A stretch of 44,085 nt of DNA from assembly GCA_024227155.1 (NCBI GenBank), contig JAAELB010000855.1, forward strand, positions 1 to 44,085, written 5' to 3'. Under the pieces are notes generated by a model. The model worked only from the letters and a program-made list of their open reading frames with translations, ran no database searches and was not told the origin of the DNA. This document shows positions 1 to 9,167 of the stretch, one piece after another (position 1 is the stretch's first letter; every line of letters starts with the position of its first letter). Made by a program: the position numbers and the translations under genes. Origin of the DNA: Desulfobulbaceae bacterium (GTDB lineage: Bacteria; Desulfobacterota; Desulfobulbia; Desulfobulbales; Desulfocapsaceae).

Positions 1-94
1 CCTTATAAATTATTTTCTGTGTTTTTGTGGCAGAAAATAATTTGGTGAAGGTACTTATCTAAGCATTTTAAAAAATTCCGATTTATTCGGGTTA
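1..94 (-). repeat. Intergenic structured repeat, copy A (cut by window edge)
   Basis: Read on the minus strand it begins at the nuoN stop codon with TAACCCGA, forms a small hairpin CCGA/TCGG (78-90), then an A/T stretch, then GATAAGTACCTTCACC and a long hairpin whose arms read AAATTATTTTCTG and CAGAAAATAATTT, ending with TAAGG at the window edge. The order of parts matches copies C and G closely. It follows nuoN in the same direction and could end or process the nuo transcript, but it lacks a clear T-tract. Confidence 0.75.
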
Positions 95-1501
95 TATCAC
101 TATTGGATAGAGACCAATTGCAAAGACGCAAATGACCAGAACAAAAGTGCTGGCAGTAGCAAGTGGAGATCCTTCGATCTCGAAGCTATCATCCGCCTCA
201 TGGAAATACATATTAATTATTAATCGCAGATAATACCACATTGAAAGGATGCTTGAGACAACACCAAGTACGGCAAGTGCCATCTGTCCTGCAGAAATTG
301 CACTGGTGATTACATAAAATTTGCCCATAAATCCAGCGGTAGGCGGGATTCCTGCCATGGAAAGGAGGAAGACGGCGATAGCTGCAGCCGAGTAGGGCCG
401 GACTTTAGCGAGTCCTTTAAAATCATCAAAATTGATTCGTTTTTCACCTTCTCCGCCAAGATAAGAAAGAGCAGCAAACATTCCAAGGGTTCCAACCGCA
501 TAGGCCGCGAGATAATAGCCTATAACTGAACCAGTGAACTGCTCGGTGCTGATTGCAACCAGTGCAATGAGTAGATACCCAGAGTGGACAATACCAGAGG
601 CGGCCAGCATTCTTTTAATGTTAGATTGTCCGATGGCAACAAGGTTACCACCAAACATGGTGAGTACTGCTACCCAGAAGAGGAAATTGATCCATTCACC
701 GTGGAGGCCACCGCTCAGCGAGATGAAATTAGCAAAGATTGCAAAGGTAGCGGTCTTAAGGGCCGTTGCCATAAAGCCTGTCACTGGGGCCGAGGCACCA
801 TCGTAGACATCAATTACCCAGGCGTGGAATGGAAAGGCTGCCGCCTTGAATAGAAGGGCGACAAAAACCAGGAATACTCCACCAATCAACAGTGGCGTTC
901 CTGCGGAATTGGCACCGATGTATAGCCCGATTTCCGCAAATTTCGTGCTGCCCACTCCACCATAAATGAGGGCACTGCCCATGGTGAAAAAGGCACCAGC
1001 AAATGCGCCTAACATCAAGTACTTGAAAATAGCCTCTGAAGCGGTCAGGCTGTTGCGGTCATAACCCACCAGGATATAGATCGCAAGGGACATGATTTCA
1101 AGTGCGATAAAGGCGGTGATTAATTCCTGGGCCATGGAGAGGAGAACCATACCACAGACACTGAACATCATAACCGAGTAGAATTCAACGGTACAAAAGC
1201 GGTTAATGTTAAAATAGCTGTGTCCGGTCATGGAGGTAAAAAAGCCGCAGCCAAAGATAACCAGACATGCCGCCATGGTAAAGTTGGATGAAACCAGCAT
1301 TCCATTAAAGATATGGGGAAACAAAACCGTTTCTGGACCGCAACCAGCAATGAGCTGGACGAAAAATGCAGCGGCGTAAAATGCCATACTGATTAACGCG
1401 GCAAGTTTCACCTCAATTTTTCCGTAGGCGGCTAAAAGCATCAACAGAATAGCGCCTGAACCGACGATGATAAGAGGCAGTAGTGACACAAAATCATGCA
1501 T
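92..1501 (-). CDS. nuoN: NADH-quinone oxidoreductase subunit N
   Basis: Antiporter-like membrane subunit of respiratory complex I, in the proton-pumping arm with NuoL and NuoM. The 469-residue protein is almost entirely hydrophobic with about 14 membrane segments. It carries the conserved core seen in NuoN/Mrp-type subunits, including the lysine-containing FKAAAFPFHAWV helix and KRMLAASGIVHSGYLL. Length is normal for the family. It is the last gene of the operon, starts 15 bases after nuoM ends, and has an AGGG ribosome site. The stop codon lies inside repeat copy A. Confidence 0.95.
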   Translation of the reverse strand: MHDFVSLLPLIIVGSGAILLMLLAAYGKIEVKLAALISMAFYAAAFFVQLIAGCGPETVLFPHIFNGMLVSSNFTMAACLVIFGCGFFTSMTGHSYFNINRFCTVEFYSVMMFSVCGMVLLSMAQELITAFIALEIMSLAIYILVGYDRNSLTASEAIFKYLMLGAFAGAFFTMGSALIYGGVGSTKFAEIGLYIGANSAGTPLLIGGVFLVFVALLFKAAAFPFHAWVIDVYDGASAPVTGFMATALKTATFAIFANFISLSGGLHGEWINFLFWVAVLTMFGGNLVAIGQSNIKRMLAASGIVHSGYLLIALVAISTEQFTGSVIGYYLAAYAVGTLGMFAALSYLGGEGEKRINFDDFKGLAKVRPYSAAAIAVFLLSMAGIPPTAGFMGKFYVITSAISAGQMALAVLGVVSSILSMWYYLRLIINMYFHEADDSFEIEGSPLATASTFVLVICVFAIGLYPIVI

Positions 1502-1516
1502 AGTAGTTACCCTGGC

Positions 1517-3043
1517 TTAATTCTTATGGTTGTTGTGTCCTGGAGTCGGGACAGTTTTAGTATCGGCAACCTGGGCCTGGCTCATGGTAAAGAGCTTGGC
1601 CACCTGCAGCTGTGCTGCCGGTTCAATTTTCTTTATAAATGCCTGGGGAAACACACCCATGGCAACAATCAATAAAATCACCGGAACAAAGGTGAGAGTC
1701 TCCGAAAGGTTGAGATCTTCAAATTTTTCGGTGGTATCATTTGATTTTTCAAAAAACACCCGTTGGAACATCCAGAGCATGTAACAAACACCAATGACCA
1801 GGGTAGTTCCAGCAAGAAAGCCGATAAAAGCGTTAAACTTAATAGCACCAAGAATAATCAGAAACTCGCCTATAAAGCCACTTGTGCCTGGCAATCCAAC
1901 TGATGCGAGCATAGCGATGGCAAACAGGGTGGCAAAAACAGGAGCCCGATAGGCAATGCCGCCTAAATCTCCAATATTTCTGGTTTTCATTCTCTCTTCC
2001 ATAAGACCAACGAAGAGGAATAACACCCCTGTACTGGTGGCATGGGCAGCAATCTGAAACAATGTCCCTGTGAGCGCCTGCACGTTCATGCAGAAAACAC
2101 CCAGGGCGATTATACCCATATGAGAAGCGGAAGAAAATGCCAGCATTCTCTTCATATCTTTCTGCGCTATTGCGGCAAAACCGCAATACATCATTCCAAC
2201 AACGCCGGCCATAGAGAGCAGTACGGCAAAGCGCGCAAATTCGACTTCAAAAACGGGAACTACAAATCGAATGACTCCGTACACGCCAATCTTCGCCATG
2301 ATGGCAGATAAAACGAAGGTTGTGGAAGCAGGTGCCTCGGTATACGCATCTGGCAACCAGGTGTGGAAAGGAAACAGTGGGATTTTGATGGCAAAGGCAA
2401 TCATAAACATTGCAAAGGCAAGTACTGCCCATCCACCACCAAGGTCAAGCGCGCTGAGTTCAACGATATTAAATGTCCAGATCCCGAACTGGTTGTGGTA
2501 GGAAACACCTACATAAATCAGAGCTGCAAGCATCAGCAGGGAACCGGCGATGGTGTAAATAGTGATCTTGAGGGTTGCGGGTATTTTGTTGGGACCACCA
2601 TAAAGGCCAATCATAAAGAAGATCGGCAGCAGCATGATTTCCCAAAAAATATAGAATAGCACCAGATCGGTGGCACAGATAGCACCAATCATAGCACCCT
2701 GGGTCAACAGCAGATTACCGTAAAATCCTTTGCTCTCTGTTTTGAAAATAGAGACGGCCATGGGAAAGAGAATTGTACCCGCCATTAGAACCAGCAGGCT
2801 TATCCCATCAACACCTAGACTGTAGCTGATGCCAAGGGACGCAATCCACGGCGTGCTTTGAACATATTCCATACCGGATGTGCCGGTAAAGCCGATGAAC
2901 ATCTCGACTCCCATAAAGAGAATAACCATCGAGACGATAAATCCAACTACCCTGCCTGTTCCCTTACTTACCGGGAAAAGGAGTAGAGCCAATCCGGCCA
3001 CTATTGGCAGGAAGATCATGACTGAAAGGGCGTATTCAAACAT
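1517..3043 (-). CDS. nuoM: NADH-quinone oxidoreductase subunit M
   Basis: Second antiporter-like subunit of complex I, an inner-membrane proton channel. The 508 residues form about 14 hydrophobic segments with the family hallmarks KIPLFPFHTWLPDAYTEAP and KDMKRMLAFSSASHMG; the lysine and histidine residues in these helices belong to the proton path in characterised homologues. The C-terminal tail is hydrophilic and ends in a His/Asn-rich stretch. A GAGGTG ribosome site lies just before the ATG, 13 bases after nuoL. Confidence 0.95.
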   Translation of the reverse strand: MFEYALSVMIFLPIVAGLALLLFPVSKGTGRVVGFIVSMVILFMGVEMFIGFTGTSGMEYVQSTPWIASLGISYSLGVDGISLLVLMAGTILFPMAVSIFKTESKGFYGNLLLTQGAMIGAICATDLVLFYIFWEIMLLPIFFMIGLYGGPNKIPATLKITIYTIAGSLLMLAALIYVGVSYHNQFGIWTFNIVELSALDLGGGWAVLAFAMFMIAFAIKIPLFPFHTWLPDAYTEAPASTTFVLSAIMAKIGVYGVIRFVVPVFEVEFARFAVLLSMAGVVGMMYCGFAAIAQKDMKRMLAFSSASHMGIIALGVFCMNVQALTGTLFQIAAHATSTGVLFLFVGLMEERMKTRNIGDLGGIAYRAPVFATLFAIAMLASVGLPGTSGFIGEFLIILGAIKFNAFIGFLAGTTLVIGVCYMLWMFQRVFFEKSNDTTEKFEDLNLSETLTFVPVILLIVAMGVFPQAFIKKIEPAAQLQVAKLFTMSQAQVADTKTVPTPGHNNHKN

Positions 3044-3056
3044 TCTTACACCTCAC

Positions 3057-4970
3057 CTAATTTATCGATTGAGACAAGAAGAAGCTCATAAGACTCAGCC
3101 CTATGACCATGTAAATTGCATAGACTCGAACATATCCAACCTGGAAAGCCTTGAATGCGTTACCAACTTTTTGATAGAGCCATGATGAAAATTTGACATG
3201 ACTGTCGGTGACGTTTGGCTCAAGAAATTTAGTGATCGTTGAACCAAAGGCCTTATATGGTTGAACCAGAACTGCATGGTAAAACTCATCCACGTAAAAC
3301 TTATGGAATCCAGCCTTGGCAAAACCGGTAAATTCTGGCTCTTCAGCACCTTCACCAAACTTTCTAAAGGCAATGGTGATACCGATTACTACGGCAGCTA
3401 CACTTGTAAGCATTGCAAAAACCTCAACCCATACACTTACGTGGGGGTGATGCTCAACAACACTGGGTGCCAGCCAGTGGGATACAACCATGTTGCCGCC
3501 AAAGATAGCAGGGAGGTTCATTACACCGACCAACGCAGCACCAATGGCAAGAATGATCAACGGAACAGTCATCACCGCAGGAGGTTCATGGGCGTGATCG
3601 TAGGCTTCTTTATCCCTTGGTTGCCCATGGAACACGAGAAAGATCATACGGAAGGTGTAATATGCCGTCATTCCAGCAACAAACACCCCGATAAACCAGA
3701 TTCCAGGGTGACCATTAGCGAGGGCGGAAAAGAGGATTTCGTCTTTAGAAAAGAAACCGGAGAACGGTGGACAACCGGCCAGAGCGAGTGCGCCAATAAC
3801 CATGGTTGCGTACGTTTTCGGTAATTTATTTTTAAGGCCACCCATTTTCCACACATCCTGCTGATGGTGCAGAGCGTATATTACTGAGCCAGCTCCGAGG
3901 AAGAGCAGGGCCTTAAAGAAGGCGTGGGTGAAAACATGAAAAATCCCGGCAGAGTATGCAGCAACCCCGACACCGGCAAACATATAACCGAGCTGGCTGA
4001 CGGTGGAGTAGGCAAGGATTTTCTTAATGTCACTTTGAAACATGCCAAAAATAGCTGCCAGCAGCGCTGTAAGGATACCCACCCACGCCACAACAGATCC
4101 GGCAATAGGAAAATGGGCATAAATAAAACTGAAACGGGCGACCATGTAGACACCGGCAGTAACCATGGTGGCAGCATGTATAAGTGCTGATACAGGTGTT
4201 GGGCCGGCCATGGCATCCGGTAACCAGACATAGAGGGGAATCTGTGCCGATTTACCACATGCACCAACAAAGAGGAGCAGACATATTGCTATACCCACGC
4301 CTGCGGTGAGGTGGTGTGCATTTTCCTTGAGGGAGAGGTAATCAAATCCACCTGAGCCAATTGCCCAGAAGAGAAAAGACATTCCAAGGACAAAGCCAAG
4401 ATCACCGATTCGATTGACGATAAACGCTTTGTTACCGGCAATGACATTTTCAGTGTCTTCTGTGTAAAAGCTGATGAGCAGATAGGAACAGAGACCAACG
4501 CCTTCCCAACCGACAAACATAACCACAGGACCACTACCAAGAACCAGTATTAACATGGATCCTAGAAAGAGATTGAGGTAGGCGAAAAATTTAGCGTAGT
4601 TTTTATCACCAGCCATATATCCTATGGAATAAATGTGGATAAGTGAGCCGATAAAGGTAACAAAAAGCAAGAAAAGAGCGCTGAGGGGATCCACGAGAAA
4701 CGCCATATCTACGTGTAAATCACCGACGGCAAACCAGGTAAAAAGATTGTGGGTTAGAAAGCGCTCTTCCGGTGTAATACTTTTTAGTTGAAAGAAAACT
4801 ACCAGTGCCAGAAAAAACGACAGAAGAGGACCGATACAGGCTAAAACACTGTACAGTTTTTCTGACAGAGGTTCCTTAGTGCAGGTTGCCATGTGTAAAA
4901 GGCCGATTACAAGTGCCCCCACAAGCGGCAGCAATGGTATCAATCCAATATAGTTAGCTGTATGTTCCAT
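3057..4970 (-). CDS. nuoL: NADH-quinone oxidoreductase subunit L
   Basis: Largest antiporter-like subunit of complex I (637 residues against about 613 in E. coli). It sits at the distal tip of the membrane arm and contributes the long lateral helix that runs along NuoM and NuoN. Visible family signatures are WEGVGLCSYLLISFY, SAQIPLYVWLPDAMAGPTP, VSALIHAATMVTAG and KILAYSTVSQLGYM. The C-terminal third holds an amphipathic stretch followed by a final membrane helix, as expected for the lateral helix. A GGGTGA ribosome site precedes the ATG, which lies 4 bases after nuoK. Confidence 0.95.
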   Translation of the reverse strand: MEHTANYIGLIPLLPLVGALVIGLLHMATCTKEPLSEKLYSVLACIGPLLSFFLALVVFFQLKSITPEERFLTHNLFTWFAVGDLHVDMAFLVDPLSALFLLFVTFIGSLIHIYSIGYMAGDKNYAKFFAYLNLFLGSMLILVLGSGPVVMFVGWEGVGLCSYLLISFYTEDTENVIAGNKAFIVNRIGDLGFVLGMSFLFWAIGSGGFDYLSLKENAHHLTAGVGIAICLLLFVGACGKSAQIPLYVWLPDAMAGPTPVSALIHAATMVTAGVYMVARFSFIYAHFPIAGSVVAWVGILTALLAAIFGMFQSDIKKILAYSTVSQLGYMFAGVGVAAYSAGIFHVFTHAFFKALLFLGAGSVIYALHHQQDVWKMGGLKNKLPKTYATMVIGALALAGCPPFSGFFSKDEILFSALANGHPGIWFIGVFVAGMTAYYTFRMIFLVFHGQPRDKEAYDHAHEPPAVMTVPLIILAIGAALVGVMNLPAIFGGNMVVSHWLAPSVVEHHPHVSVWVEVFAMLTSVAAVVIGITIAFRKFGEGAEEPEFTGFAKAGFHKFYVDEFYHAVLVQPYKAFGSTITKFLEPNVTDSHVKFSSWLYQKVGNAFKAFQVGYVRVYAIYMVIGLSLMSFFLSQSIN

Positions 4971-4974
4971 GAAA

Positions 4975-5271
4975 TCACCCTTTTAAGAGGCTGAATACGT
5001 TAGTATCCAGTTTACCCTTGTGCTTGTGAAGCAGAATAACTACCGCCAGCGCAAGTGCAGCTTCAGCTGCGGCCACCGCCATAACCATCATGGCAAGTAC
5101 ATGCCCGTCCATGCTCTCATGGAGCCTTGAAAAGGTAATAAATGCGAGATTAGCGGCGTTGAGCATAAGCTCTATGGACATGAAGACCGTAAACACATTC
5201 CTCCTGGTGATAACACCTAAAATACCCAGGCAGAAAAGAATGACACTGAGAATGAGATAATTCTGAATCAC
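4975..5271 (-). CDS. nuoK: NADH-quinone oxidoreductase subunit K
   Basis: Small three-helix membrane subunit of complex I, 98 residues, normal length. It carries the conserved [13 protein letters not shown] helix and a second acidic residue in [12 protein letters not shown]; these two glutamates are part of the proton pathway in characterised enzymes. Its first base overlaps the stop codon of nuoJ, which implies translational coupling. Confidence 0.95.
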   Translation of the reverse strand: MIQNYLILSVILFCLGILGVITRRNVFTVFMSIELMLNAANLAFITFSRLHESMDGHVLAMMVMAVAAAEAALALAVVILLHKHKGKLDTNVFSLLKG

Positions 5272-5777
5272 TAGCTCAACCTCCTCTTACCTGCAAGTAC
5301 GACAGCACCAATAAGTGCTACAAGCAGGAGAATTGATACTATTTCAAATGGCAGCAACCAGTCCTGGAAGAGCACCAGTCCAACCTCTTTAACGCCGCCA
5401 AAGCCATTGCCAACGATGGTAGCTTCAACTCCAGGCAGGCTCTTAACCACCTTGATGAGAAAAGAAGCTACTGGGACCAACACAACAACACCGCCCAGCA
5501 AATAGAGAAAGCGCCCTTCTTCCACCGGCAGATCTGATTCCTGAATATTAAGGAACATGATAATAAAGAGGATTAGCGACATGATAGCGCCGGCATAAAC
5601 GATAAGTTGCAGGACAAAAATGAGTTTCGCGGATAACAGTGCATATAATCCCGCAAGTGAAATCATTGTCACAACCAGACTCATAGCCCCTTGCATCGGG
5701 TGACGAAAAAGTATAAGTCCTAAGGCGCCTAGCACTGATAGAGCTGAAAACGCATAAAATAACCCTTCGGCAAACAT
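5271..5777 (-). CDS. nuoJ: NADH-quinone oxidoreductase subunit J
   Basis: Five-helix membrane subunit of complex I, 168 residues, with the typical [20 protein letters not shown] helix that contains the pi-bulge region in known structures. The reading frame stays open upstream through nuoI, but the start [10 protein letters not shown], four bases after the nuoI stop, gives the right length and places the first residues in the first membrane helix. The end overlaps the nuoK start codon. Confidence 0.93.
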   Translation of the reverse strand: MFAEGLFYAFSALSVLGALGLILFRHPMQGAMSLVVTMISLAGLYALLSAKLIFVLQLIVYAGAIMSLILFIIMFLNIQESDLPVEEGRFLYLLGGVVVLVPVASFLIKVVKSLPGVEATIVGNGFGGVKEVGLVLFQDWLLPFEIVSILLLVALIGAVVLAGKRRLS

Positions 5778-5781
5778 GATA

Positions 5782-6306
5782 TCAAGCGCCCCCTTTCTTG
5801 TATTCTTCTTCTGAGTAGGCTCCAGAAGTCTGCAGTAACTCTTCGAGCCCGAGAACGAGAGATTCTCTATTGTTATCAATAACAGAATAAATTCCGGTAT
5901 CCATACGAATTGCATCTAGAGGACAGGCCTCTACGCAGTAGCCACAGTAAATACACTGCAGCAGGTCAATATTAAATCTAGCAGGCATTTTTTCTGCCTT
6001 GTCGTCCAGTCGCTCACCAGCCTCTATCGAAATACATTCGGCAGGACAGTTCGTCTGGCACATAAAACAGGCAACACATTTAACTGTGCCATCATCATGT
6101 GTAGTCAAACGATGACGACCACGCCAACGTGCAGGTATCTCCGGTTTGACCTCAGGATAATGCCTGACATACAGTTTAGAGTTGTCTTTGAGATTTGTTA
6201 TGAGATGGCTAAAAGTTCTAGCCATTCCCTTGAAAATCTCGGGGAGATAGAGCCGTTCAATGAAGCTCGATCCTTTACGTTCAAATGTTTTGACTTTTGC
6301 ACCCAT
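5782..6306 (-). CDS. nuoI: NADH-quinone oxidoreductase subunit I
   Basis: Peripheral-arm subunit of complex I that holds two [4Fe-4S] clusters (N6a and N6b) and passes electrons from NuoG towards NuoB. The 174-residue protein has both ferredoxin motifs, CVACFMCQTNCPAECI and CIYCGYCVEACPLDAI, giving all eight cysteine ligands. I chose the start MGAKVKTFER because a perfect GGAGG ribosome site precedes it by seven bases; the open frame upstream overlaps nuoH. The C-terminal end is acidic and lysine-rich. Confidence 0.94.
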   Translation of the reverse strand: MGAKVKTFERKGSSFIERLYLPEIFKGMARTFSHLITNLKDNSKLYVRHYPEVKPEIPARWRGRHRLTTHDDGTVKCVACFMCQTNCPAECISIEAGERLDDKAEKMPARFNIDLLQCIYCGYCVEACPLDAIRMDTGIYSVIDNNRESLVLGLEELLQTSGAYSEEEYKKGGA

Positions 6307-6317
6307 GTCATCCTCCT

Positions 6318-7604
6318 TTAGCTCAATGCAACGACAATTGCGCTTGTAATGAAGATGTTCAGAAGTGCCAATGGTAAGAGCACCTGCCATCCCAATTTTT
6401 GTAGCTGATCATATCGAAAACGTGGCAAAGTCCAGCGTACCCAGATGTACACGAAAATCATCATGGTAACTTTTACCAGGAAGGTGCAGATCTGTAATAG
6501 GGCCACAAAGATATGGGCCATAGCACCACCAGCTTGGCATAACAGAATTGCTAGCAGTACAAGCTCAATGATCACAACCAGTCCCCAGAAGCATTTGATG
6601 TACACATTTGCCTCAAATACCCGTGGGTCGTTCTCCCGTTCGTAATGACTGACATTACTTCTTCTTATCCAACCAGCAAAGAAGTACATTCCAACTGGTA
6701 AACCGACCATCAGCAGGAAGGCCACCGGTTTAGCGATGCTAATAAGTGTGGCGGTAGCTAAAAACGGAATCTGATAGCCGCCAAAGAACAGAGTGACAAT
6801 TATTGCACTTGAGGCAAACATCGCCACATACTCACCCATGAAAAACACTGCAAATTTCATGGCACTGTATTCAACGTGGAAACCGGCAACGATTTCACTC
6901 TCGCCTTCCGCTAGATCAAAAGGTGTTCTGTTACATTCGGCAAAAGCGGCTATGACGAAGATTACAAGTCCAAGTGGTTGGAGCACTGCTCCCCACATTG
7001 GGATGAAGCCAAAGAGCAGTTGACCTTGAAACTGTGCCATTTCGCTCAGGTTGATAGTGCCGTAGACTACCAGTAGACTGACAACTGCAAGTCCCATGGG
7101 GATTTCGTAACTGATTACCTGGGCTGCAGAACGAAGAGATCCGAGTATTCCGTACTTGTTCGATGAAGACCATCCGGCCAGGATGATTCCGTAAACACTG
7201 AATCCGGCAATTGCCAGGAACCAGAGAATACCGGTTTCCATTGGGATGCCTTGCATGATGTAACTCTTGCCGCCTAGTACCAGGGTATCGGCAAAGGGCA
7301 CTACACCAAAGGAGATCACAGCGCAAAAGAAAACAATCAAAGGCGCAAGAACAAAGAAAAATTTGTGTTTGATGTGATCGGAGATAATGTCTTCTTTAAA
7401 AAAGAGCTTTATCCCATCAGCGGCGTTCTGAACAAGTCCTGCTGCCCGGAAACCAAAGATATCAGCCCTGTTCGGACCTGAACGATCCTGGAAAAAGCCA
7501 GCACCCCGTCGCTCCATCCATACGCAGACAGCTATGAAACAGAGTGGTACAAAGGCGCTGAAGGCGACACGTACGATAATCATTACATAATCAAGCAGTG
7601 ACAT
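6318..7604 (-). CDS. nuoH: NADH-quinone oxidoreductase subunit H, extended form
   Basis: Membrane subunit that forms much of the quinone cavity of complex I. Conserved parts are present: GPNRADIFGF, CNRTPFDLAEGESEIVAGFHVEYSAMKFA, and the terminal RWTLPRFRYDQLQKLGW. At 428 residues it is about 100 longer than the usual 325-340. The extra block lies at about residues 280-372, between the conserved FFGG helix and the last helices, and looks like two or three extra membrane segments with a charged loop. The ATG at 7604 has GAGGGTG before it; a GTG six bases earlier is possible. It overlaps the nuoG end by 14 bases. Confidence 0.93.
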   Translation of the reverse strand: MSLLDYVMIIVRVAFSAFVPLCFIAVCVWMERRGAGFFQDRSGPNRADIFGFRAAGLVQNAADGIKLFFKEDIISDHIKHKFFFVLAPLIVFFCAVISFGVVPFADTLVLGGKSYIMQGIPMETGILWFLAIAGFSVYGIILAGWSSSNKYGILGSLRSAAQVISYEIPMGLAVVSLLVVYGTINLSEMAQFQGQLLFGFIPMWGAVLQPLGLVIFVIAAFAECNRTPFDLAEGESEIVAGFHVEYSAMKFAVFFMGEYVAMFASSAIIVTLFFGGYQIPFLATATLISIAKPVAFLLMVGLPVGMYFFAGWIRRSNVSHYERENDPRVFEANVYIKCFWGLVVIIELVLLAILLCQAGGAMAHIFVALLQICTFLVKVTMMIFVYIWVRWTLPRFRYDQLQKLGWQVLLPLALLNIFITSAIVVALS

Positions 7605-9153
7605 TTGCACCCTCGCTATCGTTTAGGTTCAATCCTTCTGCCGGGATATTGGCAGGTTGAAATTCCTTGAGCGCCCCGATTTTCTGCTGCAGCTCAGCAT
7701 ACACTTCTTCTGGTCTTTGAAGTGGGCTACCCAGTTGGGCCGCTATCTGGCAGATGGCAAGAAGCTCATTGTTTTTGGTAATCGCCTTTCCAAATTGTTG
7801 CAGGATGTTATCGCAATTGATTATGCATCCAGAATATTCAGAATAGGAAGCAATCGGCAGAGTGATACTCGCCTGGGCAACATATTCATTATCATGGGTT
7901 GCACAGGTGATTGTTTTGGTATCACCCATGAGGTTGTTAATTGCGGATAGCTCATAAGAAAGGTTGAGGTCGTTGCCAAAATTGATAAAAAGATCAGCCT
8001 CTTTAAGGTTACTTTCAAAGGTAGCTTTATCGGTGTCAATCCCCAGTAGCGCAAGACCTGCTCTATTAGCAGCCTTGTCATCCTGAATCAGGTAATCGTC
8101 ACCATCTCCGTCAAGGATGTAACCATCACTAAATCCAGAGAGGCTTGCGCTCAATTTTTCGGCAAGAGCCTTAACAACTACCATTTGCTCAAGAGTTGCG
8201 TCCGGAGAAATAAGGATTGCTGTTTTCGCACTCTTATCAATCTCTTTGGCGCACACTGTCAGCACGTCACTGAGAGCCCTTTCATTCTTGCCATGGCGTG
8301 CTGCTATAAGACGGTCTTCGTTTTCACTTTTGTAACTCAAGCGTCCATCATCACAGATAAAGTAACCGTTCACCTGCTCATTAAGCCGTGGACGAAACCT
8401 GTAGATGATATCGTCTTTACCTTTTTCCTTATTGTGATCTACGGAAATGTTGCAACCTTTAGAACAGCCGTGGCAGATTCCCAAAGCTTTTTTCAGAAAC
8501 CAGACCCGCTGTTTGAAGCGAAAATCAGTACTAGTCATCGCTCCTACTGGACAAAGGTCAACGACGTTAACCCCATAACGATTATTAATAGGCCTGCCAG
8601 GGAAGATATTTACCCTGGTGGTATCGGTCCTGTTGATAATGCCAAGCTCACCGGTTTTGGTTATCTGGCGCAGGAACCTGACGCATCTTCCGCAGATAAT
8701 GCACCGCTCCTGGTCATGGATAATACCGCCGCCGAAATCCATTTTCTTGTTTTTTGTGACCTGAGGAACCGTCATCCGGCTTTCCTTCTGGTCATAGGAC
8801 ATATAGTAATCCTGCAGTTTACATTCACCTGCCTGATCACAGACGGGGCAATCGATGGGATGATTTATAAGCTCAAATTCCATCACATCATGCTGGATTT
8901 TTCTAATATGTTCTGCATCAAGCAGGACCTTCATTCCCTCTTGGGCAGGGGTCTTGCAAGCTGGAACCAGTGGCGGACCACCCTCTTCAAGCCCTACCAG
9001 ACACATACGACAGTTACCATCGGCACCAAGAGCCGGATGGTAACAGAGGTGAGGAATTTCGATGCCAACCGCACCGACAGCGTCGACCAGGTTTTTACCC
9101 TTTTCGACTTCGACCTCTTCTCCGTTTACAAATAGTTTAATCTTGTCAGCCAT
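7591..9153 (-). CDS. nuoG: NADH-quinone oxidoreductase subunit G, compact form
   Basis: Fe-S scaffold of the complex I peripheral arm. The N-terminal 240 residues carry a [2Fe-2S] motif (CYHPALGADGNCRMC...C), the His-Cys3 [4Fe-4S] site (NHPIDCPVCDQAGEC), a further [4Fe-4S] site (CIICGRC...CPVGAM) and the C-x2-C-x3-C...C set beginning CHGCSKGC that binds cluster N7 in E. coli. The molybdopterin-like domain is much reduced: 520 residues in total against roughly 800-900 in many bacteria, yet it ends with the usual LPIASYSEYSGCIIN-like segment. Loss of the middle of that domain appears genuine because the frame is intact. Confidence 0.92.
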   Translation of the reverse strand: MADKIKLFVNGEEVEVEKGKNLVDAVGAVGIEIPHLCYHPALGADGNCRMCLVGLEEGGPPLVPACKTPAQEGMKVLLDAEHIRKIQHDVMEFELINHPIDCPVCDQAGECKLQDYYMSYDQKESRMTVPQVTKNKKMDFGGGIIHDQERCIICGRCVRFLRQITKTGELGIINRTDTTRVNIFPGRPINNRYGVNVVDLCPVGAMTSTDFRFKQRVWFLKKALGICHGCSKGCNISVDHNKEKGKDDIIYRFRPRLNEQVNGYFICDDGRLSYKSENEDRLIAARHGKNERALSDVLTVCAKEIDKSAKTAILISPDATLEQMVVVKALAEKLSASLSGFSDGYILDGDGDDYLIQDDKAANRAGLALLGIDTDKATFESNLKEADLFINFGNDLNLSYELSAINNLMGDTKTITCATHDNEYVAQASITLPIASYSEYSGCIINCDNILQQFGKAITKNNELLAICQIAAQLGSPLQRPEEVYAELQQKIGALKEFQPANIPAEGLNLNDSEGANVTA

Positions 9154-9167
9154 GGGATGCCCTATTC

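Noticed and set aside
3261-3824. A 187-codon plus-strand open frame opposite nuoL
   Set aside because: Shadow of a strongly conserved gene on the other strand; no protein-like features.
8185-9135. A 316-codon open frame on the plus strand opposite nuoG
   Set aside because: It is fully antisense to nuoG, whose Fe-S motifs are intact; the translated sequence resembles no family and the frame has no ribosome site.
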